The notes beneath the pieces are model-generated. The model worked only from the letters and a program-made list of their open reading frames with translations, was not told where the DNA came from and ran no database searches. A DNA stretch of 64,000 bases, taken from Achromobacter pestifer (GTDB lineage Bacteria; Pseudomonadota; Gammaproteobacteria; Burkholderiales; Burkholderiaceae_B). Positions within the stretch are counted from its first letter, which is position 1, and every line of letters starts with the position of its first letter. Shown here in pieces: positions 44,392-50,817 of this stretch. Both the position numbers and the translations under genes were made by a program. Location of the stretch: positions 1 through 64,000 of the forward strand of contig NZ_CADIJX010000011.1 in NCBI RefSeq assembly GCF_902859625.1, read 5' to 3'.

Positions 44392-45801
44392 TTACCAGGA
44401 CACGATCTTGCCCGGGTTCAGGATGTTGTTCGGATCAAAAGCGTGCTTCAGGCTGCGCATCAGGTCCAGTGCGTCCTCGCCGTGCTCTTCGGCCATGAAC
44501 TGCATCTTGTGCAGACCCACGCCGTGCTCCCCCGTGCAGGTGCCATCGGCGGCAATCGCACGGCGCACCAAATTGTGGTTGATCGTTTCCGACTCTTCCC
44601 ATTCCTGCGGGTTGTCAGCGTCCAACAGCATCAACACGTGGAAATTGCCGTCGCCGACGTGACCGACGATCGTGTACGGGAAGCTGGCGCGGTCCAATTC
44701 CTCAACGGTGTCGCGCACGCAGTCAGCCAGTCGCGAGATCGGCACGCAAACGTCGGTCGTGCTGGCGCGGCAGCCGGGGCGCAGTTGCAGGCCGGCAAAA
44801 TAAGCGTTGTGGCGGGCGGTCCAGAGACGGCTGCGGTCTTCGGGGCGTTCGGCCCATTCAAAGTCCATGCCGCCATGCTCCGCCGTGATCGCCTGCACCG
44901 TTTCGGCTTGTTCCTGCACGCCCGCCGGGCTGCCATGAAACTCGAACACCAGCAGCGGCGTTTCACGCAAGGTCAGCTTGCTGTACTGGTTGACCGAACG
45001 CACGCTGGCGGCGTCCATGAATTCGACGCGCGCGATGGGCACGCCCATCTGAATGATCTCGATCACGCTCTGGACCGCGTCATCCAAGGTGGGGAAATTG
45101 CAGACCGCGGCCGACACGGCTTCGGGCTGTGGGTACAAGCGCACCGTCACTTCCGTGATGATGCCCAGCGTGCCTTCGCTGCCGATGAACATGCGCGTCA
45201 GGTCATAGCCCGCCGACGATTTGCGCGCGCGGCCCGCGGTGCGGACGATGCGGCCGTCAGCCGTCACCACCGTCAAGGACATGACGTTTTCGCGCATGGT
45301 GCCGTAGCGCACGGCGTTGGTGCCAGACGCGCGCGTGGCGGCCATGCCGCCCAGGCTGGCGTCGGCGCCCGGGTCAATCGGGAAGAACAGGCCGGTGCTG
45401 CGGATCTCTTCGTTCAACTGTTTGCGCAGCACGCCTGCCTGCACTGTCGCGGTCAGGTCTTCGGCGTTGATCGCCAGCACCTTGTTCATTTGCGACAAGT
45501 CCAGGCTGATGCCGCCCTGGATCGCCAGGATGTGGCCCTCCAGCGAAGAACCCGCGCCGTAGGGAATCAGCGGAACACGATGCGCGTTGCACAGCTTGGC
45601 AACCTCGGCCACTTCTTCGGTGGTGTGCGCAAAGACGACGGCATCGGGCAGCATGGCCGGATACGGCGATTCGTCGCGGCCATGATGTTCGCGCACGGCG
45701 GAAGACTCGGACAGGCGGTCGCCAAAGCGAGTGCGCAAGGCATCCAGACAGGCGGCAGGCACCGCGCGGCGCAACGATTCAGCGTGCAAGGGAGCGTTCA
45801 T
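44392..45801 (-). CDS. FAD-linked oxidase, D-lactate dehydrogenase (cytochrome) type
   Basis: The 469-residue flavoprotein has a FAD_binding_4 domain with PLIPYGAGSSLEGHILAI and GGMAATRASGTNAVRYGTMRENV (split motif), and the C-terminal oxidase domain with GHVGDGNFHVLMLLD and GEHGVGLHKM. The sequence is closer to mitochondrial-type D-lactate dehydrogenases than to GlcD, which lies 4 kb away as a separate system. It probably oxidises a D-2-hydroxy acid such as D-lactate and passes electrons to the respiratory chain. Confidence 0.9.
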   Translation of the reverse strand: MNAPLHAESLRRAVPAACLDALRTRFGDRLSESSAVREHHGRDESPYPAMLPDAVVFAHTTEEVAEVAKLCNAHRVPLIPYGAGSSLEGHILAIQGGISLDLSQMNKVLAINAEDLTATVQAGVLRKQLNEEIRSTGLFFPIDPGADASLGGMAATRASGTNAVRYGTMRENVMSLTVVTADGRIVRTAGRARKSSAGYDLTRMFIGSEGTLGIITEVTVRLYPQPEAVSAAVCNFPTLDDAVQSVIEIIQMGVPIARVEFMDAASVRSVNQYSKLTLRETPLLVFEFHGSPAGVQEQAETVQAITAEHGGMDFEWAERPEDRSRLWTARHNAYFAGLQLRPGCRASTTDVCVPISRLADCVRDTVEELDRASFPYTIVGHVGDGNFHVLMLLDADNPQEWEESETINHNLVRRAIAADGTCTGEHGVGLHKMQFMAEEHGEDALDLMRSLKHAFDPNNILNPGKIVSW

Positions 45802-45905
45802 GATCAGCGTGTTCTCGGGGTTCGGTAATCCAAATATTCTACGCCGCCGCGCATGCTGCGCCGCACACCGCCCCAGGCAGGCGGTCCACGGCGCGCACGC
45901 GGGCT

Positions 45906-46979
45906 TTACTTGCCAGACGTCAGCGCGACCCGCCGGCGCTCACGCACCGCATGCGCCAAGCGCTCCAACACGGCCACCGACGCATCCCAATCGATGCAGC
46001 CGTCGGTGATGCTCTGGCCGTAGACCAGCGGCTTGCCCGGCACCATGTCCTGGCGACCGCCCAGCAAGTGGCTTTCCACCATGACACCCACCAGGCGCGC
46101 GTCGCCCGCTTCCATCTGGCGAGCCACATCGTCGATCACGCGGGGCTGGTTCTCGGGGTCCTTGCTGCTGTTGGCGTGGCTGGCGTCCACCATGATGCGT
46201 TGCGCCAGGCCTGCCTTGGACACGTCCTGGCAGGCCGCGTCCACGCTGGCGGCGTCGTAGTTCGGCGTCTTGCCGCCACGCAGGATGACGTGGCAGTCTT
46301 CGTTGCCGGCCGTCGACACAATCGCCGAATGCCCGCCCTTGGTCACCGACAGGAAATGGTGCGGCTGCGATGCCGCCTTGATGGCATCAACCGCAATCTT
46401 CACGTTGCCGTCCGTGCCGTTCTTGAACCCCACCGGACACGACAGTCCAGACGCCAATTCGCGATGCACCTGGCTTTCCGTCGTCCGAGCCCCGATCGCC
46501 CCCCAGGAGACCAGATCCGCGATGTACTGCGGCGTAATCATGTCCAGGAACTCGCAACCCGCCGGCAGTCCCAGGCTGTTGATATCCAGCAACAGCTCGC
46601 GGGCCACGCGCACGCCCTTGTTGATGTCGAAGCTGCCGTCCAGGTCCGGATCGTTGATCAGGCCCTTCCAGCCCACCGTGGTGCGCGGCTTTTCGAAGTA
46701 CACGCGCATCACGATTTCCAGATCGGCGCTCAGGCGGTCACGCACCGGCTTCAGACGCTTCGCGTATTCGATGGCGGCGCGCGTGTCGTGGATGGAACAT
46801 GGCCCGATCACGACGATCATGCGGTCATCCATGCCATGCAGGATGCGGTGCATGCCCTGACGGGCGGCGAACACGGTATCGGACGCCTCCTTGGTGCACG
46901 CGAACTCGCGCATCACGTGCGCGGGCGGATTCAGTTCCTTGATTTCTCGAATGCGAAGGTCGTCGGTATTGTGTGACAC
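45906..46979 (-). CDS. aroG: 3-deoxy-7-phosphoheptulonate (DAHP) synthase, class I
   Basis: The 357-residue protein joins phosphoenolpyruvate and erythrose-4-phosphate in the first step of aromatic amino acid synthesis. Family signatures are VVIGPCSIHD, KPRTTVGWKGLINDPDLD, GFKNGTDGNVKIAVDAIKA and MVDASHANSSKD. The length and sequence fit the AroF/AroG/AroH type. I start at the GTG at 46979, with AGGAG seven bases upstream. An in-frame codon would add 23 residues with no family similarity. The region upstream carries a Phe/Tyr-rich leader peptide and attenuator (47047-47184), so transcription should respond to the supply of these amino acids. Confidence 0.95.
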   Translation of the reverse strand: MSHNTDDLRIREIKELNPPAHVMREFACTKEASDTVFAARQGMHRILHGMDDRMIVVIGPCSIHDTRAAIEYAKRLKPVRDRLSADLEIVMRVYFEKPRTTVGWKGLINDPDLDGSFDINKGVRVARELLLDINSLGLPAGCEFLDMITPQYIADLVSWGAIGARTTESQVHRELASGLSCPVGFKNGTDGNVKIAVDAIKAASQPHHFLSVTKGGHSAIVSTAGNEDCHVILRGGKTPNYDAASVDAACQDVSKAGLAQRIMVDASHANSSKDPENQPRVIDDVARQMEAGDARLVGVMVESHLLGGRQDMVPGKPLVYGQSITDGCIDWDASVAVLERLAHAVRERRRVALTSGK

Positions 46980-47046
46980 GGTACTGCTCCTGGGTTGCCC
47001 GCCAACGGGATCCATTCCAACCGGTCTTTCCCGGTCCCGGCGGCGC

Positions 47047-47079
47047 AAAAAAAGCCGCCAGGTCGCTGGCGGCTTTTTT
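47047..47079 (-). terminator. Attenuator terminator (3:4 helix) of aroG
   Basis: On the minus strand, AAAAAAGCCGCCAG (47079-47066), loop CGAC and CTGGCGGCTTTTTTT (47061-47047) form a 14-bp stem with eight GC-rich pairs and a 7-base U tract. It lies 22 bp after the leader stop codon and about 67 bp before the aroG start codon. Confidence 0.9.
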
Positions 47080-47100
47080 GGGGGGGATTCTTTCCAAACT

Positions 47101-47184
47101 TCAGATTGAGCGCGTCCCTTCCTCCGCCAGCGGCTTCAGAAAACCATAAAAATAAAAATAAAAGGCGGGGGACGCGAATTTCAT
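47101..47184 (-). CDS. Phe/Tyr leader peptide of the aroG attenuator
   Basis: The 27-codon frame starts at the ATG at 47184 and ends with TGA at 47101. It reads MKFASPA, then FYFYFYGF at residues 8-15, then LKPLAEEGTRSI: five Phe and three Tyr codons in the first 15 positions. Ribosome stalling at these codons would respond to charged tRNA-Phe and tRNA-Tyr. No Shine-Dalgarno sequence precedes the ATG; the -10 box ends 8 bp before it, so the transcript probably starts at or next to the A of the ATG. The assignment rests on the codon content together with the pairing structures around it. Confidence 0.85.
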   Translation of the reverse strand: MKFASPAFYFYFYGFLKPLAEEGTRSI

Positions 47185-47192
47185 GGGGATTG

Positions 47193-47221
47193 ACTCTAGC
47201 ACAGTTCTTTCGGGCCGTCAC
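47193..47221 (-). promoter_or_regulatory. Promoter of the aroG leader
   Basis: On the minus strand GTGACG (47221-47216) is the -35 box and TGC-TAGAGT (47201-47193) an extended -10 box, with 17 bp between the hexamers. The start of transcription would be about eight bases downstream, close to 47184, the first base of the leader peptide. Confidence 0.6.
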
Positions 47222-47258
47222 ATCGTTTTTTCATGGATGGAACGGCCCGGCATCACGT

Positions 47259-48719
47259 TCAGGCGGTACCGCCGACCGTCAGGCCTTCCATCCGCACCGT
47301 CGGCATTCCAACGCCCACCGGCACGCTCTGGCCATCCTTGCCGCAGGTGCCCACACCCGAATCCAGCTGCAAATCGTTGCCGATCATCGTGACGCGGGTC
47401 ATGGCATCGGGACCATTGCCGATCAGGGTGGCGCCCTTGACCGGGTAGGTCACCTTGCCGTCTTCGATCATGTAGGCCTCGGAGGCCGAGAACACGAATT
47501 TGCCGCTGGTGATGTCGACCTGGCCGCCGCCGAAATTCACCGCATACAGTCCGCGCTTGACGGACGACACGATTTCCTCGGCAGGCTTGTCGCCGGCCAG
47601 CATGTAGGTATTGGTCATGCGCGGCATGGGCAGATGCGCGAAGGATTCGCGGCGTCCGTTGCCGGTGGCGGCCGTTTTCATCAGGCGGGCATTCAAGGTG
47701 TCTTGCATGTAGCCACGCAGGATGCCGTCTTCGATGAGCACGTTGCGCTGGGTGGCATTGCCTTCGTCGTCGATATTGAGCGAGCCGCGGCGATCGGGCA
47801 AGGTGCCGTCATCCACCACCGTCACGCCCTTGGACGCGACCCGCTCGCCGATGCGGCCCGAGAACACGCTGGAACCCTTGCGGTTGAAATCGCCTTCCAG
47901 ACCGTGGCCCACGGCTTCGTGCAGCAGAATGCCCGGCCAGCCCGACCCCAGCACCACGGTCATTTCCCCGGCCGGCGCAGGGCGCGCTTCCAGGTTCACC
48001 ATGGCTTCATGCACGGCGCGTTCAACGTAGCCTTGCAACATTTCGTCGGTGAAGTAGGCCAGGCCCAGGCGTCCGCCGCCTCCGGCATGACCCATTTCGC
48101 GGCGGCCATTGCGTTCTGCGATCACGGTCAGCGACAAACGCACCAAAGGGCGCACGTCGGCAGCCAAGCGGCCGTCGCTGCCGGCGACCAGCACCACGTC
48201 GTATTCGGCGCCCAGCCCCGCCATCACCTGAATGACGTGGGGGTCGCGCGCACGCGCCATGCGTTCGATGCGCTCGAGCAGTGCAACCTTTTCCGGAGCG
48301 CTAAGGGTCGCCACCGGGTCGATGTCCGCATACAGGCTGCGGCCCATCTCGGCCTCGACCTGAGCCGCCACCTTGACCTTGCCCGCGCCGCGGCGCGCAA
48401 TGCCGCGCACCGCATGGGCGGACGACAGCAAGGCGTCCGCGGACAACGAATCGGAATACGCGAAAGCCGTTTTCTCGCCGCTGACCGCGCGCACGCCCAC
48501 GCCCTGGCTGATCGAGAAGCTGCCGGTCTTGACGATGCCCTCTTCCAGGCTCCACCCCTCGCTGCGCGTGTACTGGAAGTACAGATCAGCGTAGTCGACC
48601 TTGTGGGTGAAGATTTCACCCAGCGCGCGCGCCATATCCGCTTCGGTCAGGCCCCAAGGGTCCAGCAGCAGCGATTTGGCGGTGGCAAGGGAGGCAATAG
48701 CGGGATCAATGATTTTCAT
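47259..48719 (-). CDS. tldD: Metalloprotease TldD
   Basis: The 486-residue protein is TldD, which with TldE (PmbA) forms a zinc metallopeptidase that degrades unfolded peptides and processes some modified peptides. The zinc motif HEAVGHGLEGD (HExxxH) is intact in the middle of the protein, and the C-terminal SVPVGVGMPTVRMEGLTVGG block is typical. TldE is not in the window. The gene lies upstream of aroG in the same direction with an independent attenuator between them. Confidence 0.94.
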   Translation of the reverse strand: MKIIDPAIASLATAKSLLLDPWGLTEADMARALGEIFTHKVDYADLYFQYTRSEGWSLEEGIVKTGSFSISQGVGVRAVSGEKTAFAYSDSLSADALLSSAHAVRGIARRGAGKVKVAAQVEAEMGRSLYADIDPVATLSAPEKVALLERIERMARARDPHVIQVMAGLGAEYDVVLVAGSDGRLAADVRPLVRLSLTVIAERNGRREMGHAGGGGRLGLAYFTDEMLQGYVERAVHEAMVNLEARPAPAGEMTVVLGSGWPGILLHEAVGHGLEGDFNRKGSSVFSGRIGERVASKGVTVVDDGTLPDRRGSLNIDDEGNATQRNVLIEDGILRGYMQDTLNARLMKTAATGNGRRESFAHLPMPRMTNTYMLAGDKPAEEIVSSVKRGLYAVNFGGGQVDITSGKFVFSASEAYMIEDGKVTYPVKGATLIGNGPDAMTRVTMIGNDLQLDSGVGTCGKDGQSVPVGVGMPTVRMEGLTVGGTA

Positions 48720-48871
48720 AGGCTCTATTCAGGGGGCGCCGGCGCGGCATGGACGCGCGCGCTTGCGTTGACGCTCAAGACCGTATCGTAACGCCGACCA
48801 GGGCCTGGCGTCCCGTCCGGCGCCAAAAGAGGCCTGCCGCTAGCTCGGGTGGGCCTCCGGACGGGAAAAAA

Positions 48872-48959
48872 TGGCCGGACATTATTCACATATCAATTAG
48901 ATGGGGGACGCAATAGTGAGTATCAAGTTAAGCCATTGCGTCCCGAAATTGTTCGGCCA
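48872..48959. other. Candidate structured RNA or nested inverted repeat
   Basis: Two nested helices are visible: TGGCCGGAC (48872-48880) with GTTCGGCCA (48951-48959), 9 bp with one G-U pair; and GGGACGCAAT (48905-48914) with ATTGCGTCCC (48935-48944), a perfect 10 bp. The region is AT-rich between the arms and lies upstream of tldD and far from any other start codon. It may be a non-coding RNA, an operator or a remnant repeat. Confidence 0.45.
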
Positions 48960-49562
48960 CATAACAGTTTCTTTCCTGTTCTTTCCTTCGCGGCAGGTGC
49001 CAGGCATTCTTGGCGTACAAGATCGACGAACACAACGGACTCGTCATACAACCTGGAAAATATGCCACCCGAGCGCCCGCTCGGTTCGTTTCCAGCCCAT
49101 ATCATTCTCGAAAAGCAAGAAAGCCAAAATGCATGGCAAAGGCTCAAACACGCTGATAAGGGATGATTTGGTCATCAGATCACGGCATTGAAAGACAGCT
49201 GTAAATGTCGCGTTTTAAATCGCAGCAATCCGTGGAACCCGTAGGAATGCCCGCCCGTCCGCCCCCCCGATCAGCCCGTTACATGAAACAAAACCGCTCC
49301 CAAATGGCGCTATCGCCCTCCATCCGTCCACCTCATGGCCCATCGGAGCATATGTTTCAGTTTGTCCCAAATTTGAGAATATCCTTCCCAATACTTGCTC
49401 CTCTCGGACATCCGCAAGCCCAAAGGCTCTCCGACCCTTTTGATACAAAGTAATTAGTCCGAAAATAGGGAAGTCAAGCCGTAATTTCTGTATTATGCGA
49501 AGCACAACAAATAAACATAACTTCGCCGGCGATTAAAGCAGTTCCATAATCAGGAATAAACC
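48960..49562. other. AT-rich gene-free region before the H-NS gene
   Basis: Together with the preceding 240 bp this makes an 840-bp gap. It is visibly richer in A and T than the genes around it. Frames such as 48901-49191 and 49215-49505 have no ribosome binding site and no family resemblance, so I do not call them. Small palindromes such as CCGAGC-GCCC-GCTCGG (around 49070) are present. It may be an H-NS-bound autoregulatory region. Confidence 0.55.
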
Positions 49563-49946
49563 ATGGCCCGAGAAACATACGCAGCACTGCAAGCAAAGAT
49601 CGAAAAAGAAATCAACAAGCTCCAGAAGAAGGCCGAAGTCCTTCAGACGAAGCGCCGCAAGCCCGTGATCTCGTCCATCATCACGTCCATGCGTGAATAC
49701 GACATTACGCCGGAAGAGATCGTCGCCGCCTACGGCGCAGGCAAGCCTGCCCGCGCTGCCACCGGCACGCGACGCAAGGCTGGCGCGGCTGGGCGCCCCG
49801 CCACGGCTGCCAAGCGAGCCGTTGCTCCGAAGTATCGCCACCCCCAAACCGGTGAAACCTGGAGCGGTCGCGGCAAAGCCCCGCGATGGCTCGCCGCGGA
49901 AGAAGCCGCAGGCGCTACACGCGACAGTTTTCTCATTAAAGAATAA
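49563..49946 (+). CDS. H-NS-family nucleoid protein (BpH3/Bv3F type)
   Basis: The 127-residue protein has an N-terminal coiled coil (YAALQAKIEKEINKLQKKAEVLQ) for oligomerisation and a C-terminal H-NS DNA-binding domain with the signature YRHPQTGETWSGRGKAPRWLA (minor groove hook around GRG). The linker is rich in Lys, Arg and Ala and longer than in E. coli H-NS. Such proteins silence AT-rich foreign DNA. It has its own terminator and a long AT-rich upstream region, consistent with self-regulation. Confidence 0.93.
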   Translation: MARETYAALQAKIEKEINKLQKKAEVLQTKRRKPVISSIITSMREYDITPEEIVAAYGAGKPARAATGTRRKAGAAGRPATAAKRAVAPKYRHPQTGETWSGRGKAPRWLAAEEAAGATRDSFLIKE

Positions 49947-49967
49947 AACCTATCCGGCAGTAAGAAA

Positions 49968-50003
49968 TAAATCGGCGCACCAATTTGGTGCGCCGATTTT
50001 ATT
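49968..50003. terminator. Bidirectional terminator after the H-NS gene
   Basis: AAATCGGCGCACC (49968-49980) pairs with GGTGCGCCGATTT (49986-49998), followed by TATTT. It stands between the convergent H-NS and DUF4136 genes. Confidence 0.88.
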
Positions 50004-50032
50004 TACGGAACTCGCTGGAAAGTTCGTCGGAC

Positions 50033-50671
50033 TCAGCGAAGCGGGAATTCAATCTCGCGTTCGGCCCCATTATTTCCGGGGAAATTGTCAAATATTGCGC
50101 GAACCAGATAGGGCATTGTCCGCATGAAATCGTCGCCCTGACTCAGTATGAAGGCGCTGGAACGATATACCTCGGCACCGCCCCGCTGCGTATCGCGGAT
50201 CTTCAAGCTGAGCGTATTGCGCTGCACTGCCATGGGCACATCGACCCAATCCGGTCCCCAGTAACCGTATCCCGGCCCCCACGGACGCGGGCCGTAGTAG
50301 CCGCCATATCCATAGCCGCCATAGAAGTACGGATCATAGGGACGGCGCACCATGATCTGGGTCTGGCTGGTCCCGTAAGTGAACAAGACATCGAAGCGGG
50401 CCTTGCTTCCCGGCTGCGCCTCGACCAAGCCGGTCGCGCCAATACCCGCGCGCACCATATCCTGATAAGACTGGTATTCCAGATTATTGACCTGGTTGGG
50501 ATCGGCTGCGACGAATTGATAGGTTTGCCCTTCGACTCCCGTCGGCCACTGCTGAAATGACGTCACCCTGGCAGACACCGAGGGAGCTGCGCATCCCGTC
50601 AATGTCAGCACTCCTGCGATGGCCAATAACCCGGCCCAACGGCCTACACTGAACATGGACAACTTGGACAT
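50033..50671 (-). CDS. DUF4136 lipoprotein with Gly/Tyr-rich segment
   Basis: The 212-residue protein has a signal peptide with lipobox LTGC and the DUF4136 pattern: VTSFQQWP near the N-terminus, QVNNLEYQSYQDMVRAGI in the middle and a C-terminal strand-rich part. A Gly/Tyr/Pro-rich insertion (YFYGGYGYGGYYGPRPWG, near residues 120-140) is prominent. It should be an outer-membrane-facing lipoprotein. Function unknown. The start is the ATG at 50671. Confidence 0.82.
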   Translation of the reverse strand: MSKLSMFSVGRWAGLLAIAGVLTLTGCAAPSVSARVTSFQQWPTGVEGQTYQFVAADPNQVNNLEYQSYQDMVRAGIGATGLVEAQPGSKARFDVLFTYGTSQTQIMVRRPYDPYFYGGYGYGGYYGPRPWGPGYGYWGPDWVDVPMAVQRNTLSLKIRDTQRGGAEVYRSSAFILSQGDDFMRTMPYLVRAIFDNFPGNNGAEREIEFPLR

Positions 50672-50817
50672 TTGCGACTCCTCTTGCGCGCGACGGCGCA
50701 ATCATACTGAGCTTTGACAGGCATCACGCCAAAAAGTTTGCCGTAGCCCGCATGCGCCAGCAGCTCGCTACACCACCCACTACAATAGAACCCTCGTTCA
50801 ACCAGGACTGCAACTCC

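Larger units (their letters stand above)
47047..47184 (-). promoter_or_regulatory. Ribosome-mediated transcription attenuator of aroG
   Basis: Four segments can form exclusive helices. Segment 1 (CGCGTCCCCCGCC, 47176-47164) pairs with GGCGG and GGGACGCG of segment 2 (47128-47111) over 13 bp. Segment 2 also contains GCTGGCGG (47131-47124), which pairs over 8 bp with CCGCCAGC of segment 3 (47072-47065) as antiterminator. Segments 3 and 4 form the terminator. A ribosome stalled in FYFYFY would cover segment 1 and free segment 2 to pair with 3. With no stall, 1:2 forms and the terminator follows. Confidence 0.85.

Noticed and set aside
43795..45828. 677-codon open frame on the + strand
   Set aside because: It crosses the antisense of the Bug gene and the flavoprotein gene and includes their intergenic terminator. 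Its product is Arg/Ala/His-rich without domains.
46931..47221. 96-codon minus-strand frame over the aroG leader
   Set aside because: It overlaps the true leader peptide in another frame and runs through the terminator; no ribosome binding site supports it.
46995..48791. 598-codon open frame on the + strand over tldD and the aroG leader
   Set aside because: It is antisense to tldD and the attenuator; no ribosome binding site or domain.
48901..49505. Small open frames in the AT-rich gap before the H-NS gene
   Set aside because: They have no ribosome binding site, no recognisable domain and disagree with the codon use of the genome.
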